Assembly: GCA_018268575.1 (NCBI GenBank)
Contig: JAFDWF010000049.1
Span: 1-44,549 of the forward strand
Reading direction: 5' to 3'
DNA length: 44,549 bases
Source of the DNA: Actinomycetota bacterium
GTDB lineage: Bacteria; Actinomycetota; Thermoleophilia; Solirubrobacterales; 70-9
Part shown: positions 16,789 through 24,530 of the stretch, one piece after another
Numbering within the stretch: the stretch's first letter is position 1
Layout of the letters: each line of letters opens with the position of its first letter
Made by a program: the position numbers and the translations under genes
The notes under the pieces: model-generated
The model's input: only the letters and a program-made list of their open reading frames with translations
The model's database searches: none
Told to the model about the DNA's origin: nothing

Positions 16789-18758
16789 CAGCCCTGCTCC
16801 TCGGCCAGCACGCAGTCGACCTCGTGCCGGGAGTCGCCCACCGCGACGATCCGCGGGGGGCGCGTCGCGCATTCCTCGCGGGCGTGGGAGCAACGCGGGT
16901 GGAACGCGCATCCCGAGGGCGGGTCGAAGAGGCTCGGCGGCGAGCCCTTCAGCTTGATCCGCCCGCCGCTGCCCGGCAACGAGGAGATCAGCGCCTTGGT
17001 GTAGGGGTGGACCGGGTCGGCGATCACCGTCGTCGCCGGGCCGCTCTCGACGATCCGCCCCAGGTACATCACCGCGACCCGGTCGGCGATCAGCCGGGCG
17101 ACCGCGATGTCGTGGGTGACGAAGAGGATCGCCATCCCCAGTTCGCGGCGTAACCTGCCGATCAGGTTGAGCACCCCGGCGGCGACCGAGACGTCGAGCG
17201 CCGAGGTCGGCTCGTCGCAGAGGAGCAGCTTCGGCGGCGCCACGATCGCGCGGGCGATCGCGACCCGCTGGCGCTGGCCGCCGGAGAGCTGCGCCGGGCG
17301 GGCATCGACGGCCCAGGCGGGCAGGCCGACCTGGGCGAACACCGCCTCCACCCGCTCCGCCCGCTGGGCCCGCGGCACGCCGCAGGAGCGCAGCCGCTCC
17401 TCGACCAGCTCGCGGCTCGTCAGCCAGGGGGTGAGCGAGGAGCCCGCGTCCTGGAAGACCATCTGGGGCGACTTGTCGCCGACGTCGAGGGCCCCGCCTG
17501 AGGTCTCGACCAGGCCCGCCACGGCTTTGACCAGGGTCGTCTTGCCGCAGCCGCTCTCGCCGACCAGGGCGACGCATTCGCCGGCCGCGATCCGCAGGTC
17601 GACGCCGTTCAGGATCTTCACCGTCGACCCGCGGCGCCAGAAAGAGGACGAGCCCGCGTCGACCTGGACGGCGGCGGCGACCAGGGCGTCCTCGGCCTGC
17701 GGGTCGACCAGCGGCGCGACCCAGGGCTCGAGCTCCACCCGCTTCGGCCGCAGGTCGATCTCCTCGCTGCGGATGCAGGCGTCGAAGCGGCCCGGACCGG
17801 GGCCCGGGTCGAGGCTCGGCAGCGCCGCCTCGCAGTCCGGGCGGGCGAACTCGCAGCGCGGCGCGAACGGGCACCCGACCGGCAGGTCGCGGGGGTCGGG
17901 CGGCTCGCCGTGCAGGGTCGGCAGCGGCCGGGTGACGTCCATCTCGACGTCGAGCCGGCTGCGCAGCAGCGCCGCCGAGTAGGGATGGCGGGGATGCTCG
18001 AGGAGCGCCGCGGTCGGCGCCACCTCGGCGATCCGGCCGCCGTAGAGGACGACCACCCGCTGCGCGATCTGGGCCGCCACCGCGAGGTCGTGGGTGACGA
18101 GGAGAAGGGAGCAGCCGAGGTCGCGGCAGAGCTTCGAGAGCAGGTCGAGGATCTGCGCCTGCACGGTCACGTCGAGCGCCGTGGTCGGCTCGTCGGCGAC
18201 GATCAGTCGCGGTTCGCCGGCGATCGCCATCGCGATCATCACCCGCTGCCGCAGCCCCCCGGAGAGCTCGTGCGGGAAGGCGCGCAGGCGGCGCTTCGGC
18301 TCGGGCACGCCGACCGCCCCGAGCAGCTCGATCGCGTCGCCGTCGGACTCGGCGACCTCGCGCAGCTGGCCGCCGATCCGCATCGTCGGGTCGAGCGAGG
18401 TCATCGGGTCCTGGAAGACGGCGCCGAGGCGGTGGCGGCGCAGCTCGCGCAGGGCCTCCTCGGGGGCGGCGAGCATGTCGATCCCGTCGACCTCGATCCG
18501 TCCCTCGACCCGCGGCCGCGCCCCTTCCGGCAGCAGCCGCAGCAGCGACATCCCGAGCACCGTCTTGCCGGAGCCCGACTCGCCGACCAGGCCGACGATC
18601 TCACCGGGCGCGATCTGCAGGTCGACGCCGCGGAGGACGTGGCTCTCGAGGTGGTCGCGGGTCAGCCAGACGTCGAGGTCGGCGGCGTCGACGACCGGGC
18701 GCTCGGTCGCCGTGGTGGCGGCGGCGCCCGAGCCGAGGACCTCGATCGGCGCGCTCAC
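16788..18758 (-). CDS. Fused double ATP-binding protein (DppD-DppF type)
   Basis: This 656-residue protein holds two complete ABC ATPases. The first has Walker A GESGSGKT, signature LSGGLRQRV and Walker B LIVADEPT. The second has GESGCGKT, LSGGQRQRV and LLLCDEPT. After each comes the oligopeptide-transporter C-terminal Cys region (GCPFAPRCEFARPDC and GCAFHPRCSHAREEC), which often binds an iron-sulphur cluster in this family. A single polypeptide thus energises both permeases. GTG 18758 overlaps the stop of the deacetylase gene (GTGA). Confidence 0.93.
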   Translation of the reverse strand: MSAPIEVLGSGAAATTATERPVVDAADLDVWLTRDHLESHVLRGVDLQIAPGEIVGLVGESGSGKTVLGMSLLRLLPEGARPRVEGRIEVDGIDMLAAPEEALRELRRHRLGAVFQDPMTSLDPTMRIGGQLREVAESDGDAIELLGAVGVPEPKRRLRAFPHELSGGLRQRVMIAMAIAGEPRLIVADEPTTALDVTVQAQILDLLSKLCRDLGCSLLLVTHDLAVAAQIAQRVVVLYGGRIAEVAPTAALLEHPRHPYSAALLRSRLDVEMDVTRPLPTLHGEPPDPRDLPVGCPFAPRCEFARPDCEAALPSLDPGPGPGRFDACIRSEEIDLRPKRVELEPWVAPLVDPQAEDALVAAAVQVDAGSSSFWRRGSTVKILNGVDLRIAAGECVALVGESGCGKTTLVKAVAGLVETSGGALDVGDKSPQMVFQDAGSSLTPWLTSRELVEERLRSCGVPRAQRAERVEAVFAQVGLPAWAVDARPAQLSGGQRQRVAIARAIVAPPKLLLCDEPTSALDVSVAAGVLNLIGRLRRELGMAILFVTHDIAVARLIADRVAVMYLGRIVESGPATTVIADPVHPYTKALISSLPGSGGRIKLKGSPPSLFDPPSGCAFHPRCSHAREECATRPPRIVAVGDSRHEVDCVLAEEQG

Positions 18759-19837
18759 GATCGCTCCTCGACCGAGGTCGCCCGCATCGAGCGGGCGCCT
18801 TCCATCCAGGCGGCGAGGCCGGCGCCGAGGCCTTCGAGGTTGTAGCCGCCCTCGAGCACCGCCAGGGTCGGCAGCCCCAGCTCGCCGATCGCGCGGCCTA
18901 TCTCGGCGTAGTCGCCGATCTTCAGGCCGCCGTCGAACGGATCGTCGACGTAGGTGTCGAAGCCGAGCGAGACGACGAGGACGTCCGGCTCGAAGGCGGC
19001 GATCCGGCTCAGCACCGGCGCCAGCAGCTCCAGGTAGCCGGCGCCGCCGGTGTCCGGCGGCAGGTGGACGTTGAGGGTCGCGCCCCGGCCGGCGCCCGCC
19101 CCGCGTTCGCCTTCCCAGCCGACGTGGAAGGGGTAGGCGCGGGCGGGCGAGGCGTGGATGCTGGCGAAGAAGACGTCGCCGCGGTCGTAGAAGATCGACT
19201 GGGTGCCGTTGCCGCTGTGGTAGTCGGTGTCGAGGATCGCGACCCGCTCGTGACCGGAGCGGCGCAGCTCTTCGGCCGCGATCGCCACGTTGTTGAGGTA
19301 GGTCCCGCCGCCGAAGAGGTCGCGGGTGGCGTGGTGGCCGGGGGGGCGGCAGAGCGCCAGGGCCAACCGCTCGCCGGCGAGCAGCTCGTCGACCCCGGTG
19401 AGGGCGACGTCGACGCTGGCGCGGGCGGCGGCGAAGGTGTCGGGCCCGAGCGCGGCGATCGTGTCGAAGGTGAACTCGCCGATCGTCGCCGGGCCCTCGC
19501 GGCACTCCTCCAGCGGCTCGAGGCCGGCGCGCAACCGCTCGTGGACGAAGGTGTCGGCGACGATCACATCGGTTCCCTCGGGACGCAGGTGACCGTAGCG
19601 CTCCCAGGCCGTGCGCAGGAACTCGACCATCGCCGGGGAGTGCACCGCGAGCAGCGCCTCGTCGCCGTGTTCGCGACCCCGCTCGAACCGATAGCCGGAC
19701 TCGCGCACGAGCGCCCGCTCGATCACGTCGACCCGCTCGATCATGTCGATCGAGGGGATCGGCACCCCGGCGATGATCTCCATCGCCGGGGCGTGGCCCA
19801 CATGGGCCGGGGAGCTGATGACCGGGATCTGGGCCAC
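18755..19837 (-). CDS. HDAC-like zinc deacetylase (acetylpolyamine amidohydrolase type)
   Basis: This 360-residue protein belongs to the histone-deacetylase superfamily. The active site is intact: PPGHHA with His168/His169, zinc ligands Asp205 and His207 in DTDYHSGNG, a further Asp in DPFDGG, and the catalytic Tyr in LEGGYN. Bacterial members remove acetyl groups from acetylpolyamines, acetyl-lysine or related amides. It is placed between the binding protein and the ATPases of a peptide importer, so it probably trims an acetyl group from the imported compound. The GTG start (MAQIPVISS) lies 2 nt after the binding-protein stop. Confidence 0.85.
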   Translation of the reverse strand: MAQIPVISSPAHVGHAPAMEIIAGVPIPSIDMIERVDVIERALVRESGYRFERGREHGDEALLAVHSPAMVEFLRTAWERYGHLRPEGTDVIVADTFVHERLRAGLEPLEECREGPATIGEFTFDTIAALGPDTFAAARASVDVALTGVDELLAGERLALALCRPPGHHATRDLFGGGTYLNNVAIAAEELRRSGHERVAILDTDYHSGNGTQSIFYDRGDVFFASIHASPARAYPFHVGWEGERGAGAGRGATLNVHLPPDTGGAGYLELLAPVLSRIAAFEPDVLVVSLGFDTYVDDPFDGGLKIGDYAEIGRAIGELGLPTLAVLEGGYNLEGLGAGLAAWMEGARSMRATSVEERS

Positions 19838-19839
19838 GG

Positions 19840-21402
19840 CTATTGCGGCCGCACGGCGGCGAGTTCGATCGCCCCCAGCCAAGGCAGCTGGTGGACGATG
19901 CCGGTGAGGCCCTTGCGCACCGCGATCGTGTCGTAGACGTCGGAGACGTTCAGCCAGCAGTCCGAGGCCATGTACTTCTCGGCCGCTTGCGCCCCGAGTT
20001 CCTCGCTGCGCTGCTTGCTCGTCTGGCGCGAGGCCTCGTCGAGCAGCTTGTCGGCGGCCGGGACGCTGCAGCCGAGCATGTTGACCGGGGCCCCGGTGCG
20101 CCAGTAGATGCGGGCCCAGGTGTCCGGCGCGACGGCGTCCGGGTTGAGCGTGATCGCGAACAGGTCCGGGCGCAACGAGGGCTTTTCGGCCATCGTGAAC
20201 GTTTCCGCCCCCGAGTACTGGTGGACGGAGGCGTTCAGCCCGAGTTCGTGCAGTTTGACCTGGATCAGGTTGGCGAGATCGCGCATCGCCGAGTCGGCCC
20301 ACCAGCCGATCACGACTTCGTCTCCCTTATATGGAGCGAGGGCCGCTTCGAGCTTCGAAGGATCGACCTTCGGTTCGTCCGGCGCGGCGCCCTTGGGCAG
20401 CATCCCCGGCGGATAGGCTTCGGTCGACGGCAGCGCCCGCTTCCCGTACACCTGCTTGGTCAGTTCGGTGTTGTCGAGCGATTCGCGCAGCGCCTGGCGC
20501 ACCGACGGCGAGCCGAAGACCTTCGATTCGGGGTTGACCCAGACCGCCGCCTTCAGCAGCGCCGGGAAGTGGTACACGTTGACCTGGCCACCGGCTTCCA
20601 GCGCTTCGTCGTCCTTCGTGGTGAGCCCACCGAGGACGGCGTCGAGGGTGCCGCCTTCGAGCTGTAGTCGCTGCGTCTCGGGGTCGGGGACGACGGTGAA
20701 GCTGACCGTTTCGAAGGCGGGTTTCTTGCCCCAGTAGTACTTGTTCGGGGTCAGCGTGTAGCGGACTCCCTGATCGACTTCGCTCAGCACGTAAGGGCCG
20801 GTGCCCGCACTGTGGGACCCGAGCCAGGCGGCGGCGTGGTCGCCGTTCTTTTCCTCTTTCTTGATCGTCGTCGGGCTGGTGATCGCCGGCCCGAACGGGG
20901 AGGCGAGGTAGTCGAGGAAGGGAACCTGCGGTTCCTTCAGGTTGACGACGAAGGTGCTTTCGCTCGGCGTTTCATAGGAGGCGACGTTTTCCAGCATGTA
21001 GGAAGGACCGCCTTCGAGCGCCGTCCGCCGTTCGAAGCTCGCCTGCGCCGCCGCCGCGTCGAACGGCGTGCCGTCGCTGAACTTCACCCCTTTGCGGAGC
21101 TGGAAGGTGTACTTCTTGCCGTCCGGTGAGACCTTCCAGGAGGTCGCCAGCATCGGCGTCAGCTGCGGTGAGTTCGGCTTGTACTGCAAGAGCCGTTCGT
21201 AGACCGCGCCGGTGATGATCGTCCCGTCGGCTTCGTAGAAGGTGTCGGGGTCGAGCGGGGCGGGCGCTTCGGCAAAGGCCAGGTGCAGTTCGTTGCTCGA
21301 CGTGGCGCCCGCGGTGCCACCGCCGCCGCCGCATCCCGCGAAGGCAACAGCCGCAACCAGTGACAGCGCCAAGAGCGCGGCAAGGCATTTCCTCGACTTC
21401 AC
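19840..21402 (-). CDS. Peptide-type ABC transporter substrate-binding lipoprotein
   Basis: This 520-residue SBP_bac_5-family protein has a lipoprotein signal (ALLALSLVAAVAFAGC; the lipid-carrying Cys is about residue 24) followed by a glycine linker. Typical elements are the early LLQYKPNSPQLTPMLATSW and the later YTFQLRKGVKFSDGTPFDA. It captures the operon's substrate outside the cell and hands it to the permeases. The GTG start at 21402 has an excellent ribosome site (AAGGAGG). Glu is mostly GAA here, unlike the GAG-rich cytoplasmic neighbours. The in-frame extension to 21621 overlaps the upstream gene and is rejected. Confidence 0.93.
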   Translation of the reverse strand: MKSRKCLAALLALSLVAAVAFAGCGGGGGTAGATSSNELHLAFAEAPAPLDPDTFYEADGTIITGAVYERLLQYKPNSPQLTPMLATSWKVSPDGKKYTFQLRKGVKFSDGTPFDAAAAQASFERRTALEGGPSYMLENVASYETPSESTFVVNLKEPQVPFLDYLASPFGPAITSPTTIKKEEKNGDHAAAWLGSHSAGTGPYVLSEVDQGVRYTLTPNKYYWGKKPAFETVSFTVVPDPETQRLQLEGGTLDAVLGGLTTKDDEALEAGGQVNVYHFPALLKAAVWVNPESKVFGSPSVRQALRESLDNTELTKQVYGKRALPSTEAYPPGMLPKGAAPDEPKVDPSKLEAALAPYKGDEVVIGWWADSAMRDLANLIQVKLHELGLNASVHQYSGAETFTMAEKPSLRPDLFAITLNPDAVAPDTWARIYWRTGAPVNMLGCSVPAADKLLDEASRQTSKQRSEELGAQAAEKYMASDCWLNVSDVYDTIAVRKGLTGIVHQLPWLGAIELAAVRPQ

Positions 21403-21490
21403 TTGGTCTCCTCCTTGATAGCGAGGCGCACCCAACGCCGTTCGCCGTTCTTTTGGGTTCCACACGGGCGGCATCTGACCGGGGGCGCCC
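21403..21490 (-). promoter_or_regulatory. Leader of the binding-protein gene
   Basis: This 88-bp gap is the only sizeable one inside the operon. It holds the AAGGAGG ribosome site, and a weak stem AACCCAA...TTGGGT around a repeated GAACGGC. It may boost expression of the binding protein relative to the enzymes, as is common for ABC importers. No clear -10/-35 is seen. Confidence 0.35.
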
Positions 21491-22756
21491 TCATCGGCGC
21501 GCTCCGTCCTCTGCTCGCTCTCTCCCTGATGCGAGATCGATGGCCACCTCGCCGAAGACGGCGATCGCCGCCCGCAGGTCCTCGGCGTCGGTGTGCTCCT
21601 CCGGCGAGTGGCTGATGCCACCGCGCGAAGGGCTGAAGATCATCGCCGTGGGGAGCACCCGGGCGACCACGGTCGCATCGTGGAGCGCCCCGCTCGGCAT
21701 CGGGTCAGCCCGGCCCCCGGCGGCCTCGGCGGCGGCGCGCGCCCGCTCGACCAGGTCGGGGTCGAAGGCGGTCGGCGCCGCGCGCCAGACCGGGGCCTCC
21801 TCGACCAGGCAACCGCGCCCGGCGGCGAATTCCTCCGCCGCCCGGAGGACCTCGGCCCGCATCCGGGCGAGCTCCGCCGCGTCTTCGTGGCGCAGGTCGA
21901 CGCCGAGCTCGGCGCTGCCGGCGACGACGGTCAGCGCCCCCGGGGCGACCGTAAGGGTCCCGGTGGTGCCGCGCCCATCGTGTCGGCAGGCGATCGTCTC
22001 CACCTCCAGCGCCGTCGCGGCCGCCGCCAGCAAGGCGTCCGCGCGCATGTTCATCGGCGTCGAGCCCGCGTGGGCGGCGGCGCCGCGGAAGCGGAGGAGG
22101 AAGCGCTCGACCCCGACCGTGCCGCTGACCGCGGCGACCGGGAGGCCCTCGGCCTCGAGCACCGGGCCCTGCTCGATATGGAGCTCGAGGTAGGCGAAGG
22201 CGCCGTCGAGCCCGCTCTCCAGGTCCGTCGCGATGCGCTCGACCTCGACCCCGTGGTCGGCGAGCACCCGCGGCAGGGCGTCGCCCTCGGCGTCGACCAG
22301 CTCCCGCACCGCGGCGAGGTCGAGCGCGCCGGTCGCGGCGCTGCTGCCGAAGAGGCTGTGCCCGAAGCGGGCGCCCTCCTCGTCGGCCCAGTCGACCAGG
22401 GCGACGGTCAGCGCCGGGAACCCGTCCGCCTCGACCAGGGCGCGGAGCACCTCGAGCGCCGCGAGGACGCCGAGCGCGCCGTCGAGCGGCCCGCCGGCCG
22501 GCACCGAGTCGAGGTGGGAGCCGAGGACCAGCCGCTCGGCGGAGACCCCCGGCAGCGTCGCCCAGAGGTTGCCGGCCTCGTCCTCGTCGCCGGCCAGCCC
22601 GATCTCGCCGAGCCGCTCGACCAGCAGGCGGCGCGCCGCCCGCCAGCTGTCGGTCCAGGCAAGCCGCCGCGCCCCGCCGGGCCCACCGGTGCGTCGGGCC
22701 AGCTCGTCGAGGTCGGCGAGGACCCGGCCGGGATCGATCGCCGGCGAGGAGGTCAT
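21491..22756 (-). CDS. M20-family amidohydrolase (carbamoylase/allantoate amidohydrolase type)
   Basis: This 421-residue metal-dependent hydrolase has the two-metal site of the hydantoinase/carbamoylase branch: His81 and Asp92 (GSHLDSVPAGGPLDG), Glu126-Glu127 (DWADEEGARFG) and His193 (LELHIEQGPVLE). The dimerisation-domain segment HAGSTPMNMRADALL is also present. Family members split N-carbamoyl or related amides from amino acids or allantoate. Next to the amidinohydrolase it may remove the ureido nitrogen left after guanidine hydrolysis. ATG 22756 overlaps the preceding stop. Confidence 0.87.
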   Translation of the reverse strand: MTSSPAIDPGRVLADLDELARRTGGPGGARRLAWTDSWRAARRLLVERLGEIGLAGDEDEAGNLWATLPGVSAERLVLGSHLDSVPAGGPLDGALGVLAALEVLRALVEADGFPALTVALVDWADEEGARFGHSLFGSSAATGALDLAAVRELVDAEGDALPRVLADHGVEVERIATDLESGLDGAFAYLELHIEQGPVLEAEGLPVAAVSGTVGVERFLLRFRGAAAHAGSTPMNMRADALLAAAATALEVETIACRHDGRGTTGTLTVAPGALTVVAGSAELGVDLRHEDAAELARMRAEVLRAAEEFAAGRGCLVEEAPVWRAAPTAFDPDLVERARAAAEAAGGRADPMPSGALHDATVVARVLPTAMIFSPSRGGISHSPEEHTDAEDLRAAIAVFGEVAIDLASGRERAEDGARR

Positions 22757-23604
22757 CGGGCCGAGCGCTCCCGCCGCAGTGCCTGCGCGAGGCAATGTGG
22801 GCCTCCTCCCCCGAGCGTGAACATCGAGAGGTCGACCTCGAAGACGGTCAGCCCGGTGGCCCGCAGCGCGCCGTTCAGCGAGGCGGCGCCGGTCGCCGAG
22901 AGCACCCGCTCCGCGCCCAGGGCGATCGCGTTGACGCCGAGCGTGAAGGCCTCCTCCTCGGGGACCTCGATGACCTCGAAGCCCTTGCCCTTGAACCAGG
23001 CGACCAGGCCGGCGGAGACGACCTCGGTGCAGAGCGCCGCCACCTTCTCGGCGAGCACCGCGGTGAGCACGTCGATGTGCACGTAGCGGGCCGGGAAGGG
23101 CTCGATCCGCACCTCCCACCCTTCTTCTTCGAACCAGCCGGCGAGCTGCCTGGCGCCGGCCTCGGTGGTGCGCGACTCGCAGCAGCCGATCAGCAGGCAC
23201 CCGGGCTCGACGATCATCACGTCGCCGCCCTCGATCGACCCGGCGGTGATCTCGGCGCGGAGCGGCAGCCCGGCGTCGCGATAGAAGTTGGCCGCCATCA
23301 CCTGCTCGCCGCGGCGCCACGGCTGCTGGGGCTGGAGCGAGACCGCGCCGCTCGGGGTCGCGGCGCTCGAATCGCGGGAGAAGACCTGGTACGGAAGCGC
23401 CGGATCGGCCGCGAGGAAGTGGCACCGGACCCCCTGCTCCTCATAGCAGCGAACCATCTCCTCGTGTTGGCGGCGAGCCAGGCCCGGATCGAAGACGTGC
23501 CCGTCGGCCAGCGTCTGCTCGGTGATCGAGCTGGTCGGCAGCCAGCGGAAGTTGTCCGGGGAGCAGAGCAGGACGTCGTGCAGGACGCCGTACTCAGAGT
23601 CCAC
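22753..23604 (-). CDS. Amidinohydrolase of the DDAH/arginine-deiminase superfamily
   Basis: This 283-residue first gene of the operon keeps the pentein-fold active site: the RD pair (FSRDSS, Asp78), EGGD (Glu125, Asp128), His176 (YVHIDVL) and nucleophile Cys271 near the end (GGGPHCLAQAL). These enzymes hydrolyse guanidines such as methylarginines or arginine to ureido compounds, or transfer amidino groups. Opening the operon, it suggests the substrate contains a guanidino group. The ATG follows GTGGGGAGTGG, and the promoter with TTGACA lies 45-70 nt upstream. Confidence 0.85.
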   Translation of the reverse strand: MDSEYGVLHDVLLCSPDNFRWLPTSSITEQTLADGHVFDPGLARRQHEEMVRCYEEQGVRCHFLAADPALPYQVFSRDSSAATPSGAVSLQPQQPWRRGEQVMAANFYRDAGLPLRAEITAGSIEGGDVMIVEPGCLLIGCCESRTTEAGARQLAGWFEEEGWEVRIEPFPARYVHIDVLTAVLAEKVAALCTEVVSAGLVAWFKGKGFEVIEVPEEEAFTLGVNAIALGAERVLSATGAASLNGALRATGLTVFEVDLSMFTLGGGGPHCLAQALRRERSAR

Positions 23605-23627
23605 TCCCCACTCGATGGCAATTGTCG

Positions 23628-23676
23628 ATTGTCCAACGATGTGCGATTTCTATAACAGCGAGCGCGCCGCTGTCAA
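23628..23676 (-). promoter_or_regulatory. Operon promoter with GntR/FCD operator
   Basis: On the minus strand a perfect -35 TTGACA (plus-strand 23671-23676) and a -10 TATAGA (23649-23654) are 16 bp apart. Just downstream, over the expected transcription start, ATTGTCCAACGAT at 23628-23640 fits the FadR/FCD consensus TNGT-N3-ACNA. A repressor bound there would block the promoter. Confidence 0.7.
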
Positions 23677-23716
23677 GGGGGAGGGTCATTTCGACGGCCT
23701 GCGCTGAGCCGCTCGC

Positions 23717-23730
23717 TAGGCTCCCTCTGG
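23717..23730 (+). promoter_or_regulatory. Leaderless-type -10 of gntR
   Basis: TAGGCT (23717-23722) is followed after 8 nt by the gntR ATG, without a Shine-Dalgarno sequence. The GntR operator lies about 80 bp upstream, so autoregulation is possible but not obvious. Confidence 0.45.
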
Positions 23731-24441
23731 ATGAGCGGGACCCTGAACGACGTGCTGAGTGCTGAAGACCTTTCGGTCCAACGGGTCAGCACGGTCGATC
23801 ACGTCGCCGATCGACTGAAGGCGATGATCGCCGACGGTCGCCTGCCCCAGGGCGAGCGGCTGCGCGAGATGCCGCTGGCGGAGGCCTTCTCGGTCTCGCG
23901 GACCACGATCCGCGACGCGATCCGGGCGCTCACCGCCGAGGGCCTGGTGACCCACGAGTTCCACAAAGGGGCCATGGTCGCCCTGCTCAGCCAGGCCGAC
24001 ATCACCGAGGTCTACCGGATCCGGCGCCTGCTCGAGCTGCCCGCGCTGGCCGAGGCCCAGAACGGCCCGGCCGAGGTGACCAAGAGGGCCGAAGGGGCCC
24101 TCGCCACATGTGCCGAAGCGGCCGAAAGCGACTACAGCAGCTTCGTCGAAGCCGAGATCGCCTTCCACGCGGCGATCGTCGGCTACCTCGGCAGCCCTCG
24201 GGTCGACCAGTTCTTCGCCCGTGTCCTCAGCACCCTGCGCCTCGCCCTGAGCCTTCTGGGGGAGGATCGACGTCCGACCACGACGCGCAACCTGATCCGT
24301 CGCTACAACGAAATCTTCGACGCCGCCCGTCGCGGCGAGGTGGCGGCGGCGCAGCGCCAGCTCTCGGCCCATCTGGCCGCCTACGAAGCGCGCCTCCTGC
24401 GCTCGGCCGACCTCAAGATCGATAAGCCCGCCACCGGCTGA
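23731..24441 (+). CDS. GntR-family regulator, FCD (FadR) subfamily
   Basis: This 236-residue regulator has an N-terminal winged HTH (LPQGERLREMPLAEAF...SRTTIRDAIRALTAEGLV, about residues 40-75) and an all-helical FCD effector domain. The FCD metal/ligand residues are recognisable: the first Asp in DITEVYRIRRLLE, then FHAAIVGYL and the later SAHLAAY. It is divergent from the 11-gene operon, whose start carries a matching operator, so it most likely represses that operon until a catabolite binds. Its last codons overlap, on the opposite strand, the end of the TPP-like aptamer. Confidence 0.9.
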   Translation: MSGTLNDVLSAEDLSVQRVSTVDHVADRLKAMIADGRLPQGERLREMPLAEAFSVSRTTIRDAIRALTAEGLVTHEFHKGAMVALLSQADITEVYRIRRLLELPALAEAQNGPAEVTKRAEGALATCAEAAESDYSSFVEAEIAFHAAIVGYLGSPRVDQFFARVLSTLRLALSLLGEDRRPTTTRNLIRRYNEIFDAARRGEVAAAQRQLSAHLAAYEARLLRSADLKIDKPATG

Positions 24442-24512
24442 GCCGGATCAGGTTCATCGGGTGGTGGCGCCAGGTAGCGCCATCTCAGCCCCTCGTCAGG
24501 GAACCCCCGGGT
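24428..24512 (-). promoter_or_regulatory. TPP (THI-box) riboswitch-like aptamer
   Basis: Read on the minus strand, the element has the parts of a thiamine-pyrophosphate riboswitch in order: GGGGG (P1/P2), hairpin CCCT-GACG-AGGG (P3), CTGAGA (plus-strand 24483-24488), an optional P3a stem TGGCGC/GCGCCA as in actinobacteria, ACCCG closing P2, GAACCTGATC (24446-24455), and the P4 stem CCGG-CTCA-GCCGG (24434-24446). The last part departs from the consensus (TCATGCCGGCG would be usual), so binding of the pyrophosphate end may be weakened. No thiamine gene follows. It lies 18 nt after the hutI stop and antisense to the gntR 3' end. Confidence 0.7.
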
Positions 24513-24530
24513 TTGTCTTCGCCGCGATCG

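Noticed and set aside
23716..24372. A 218-codon minus-strand frame that could be the gene behind the TPP aptamer
   Set aside because: It is antisense to gntR, has no ribosome site and no resemblance to thiamine enzymes or transporters.
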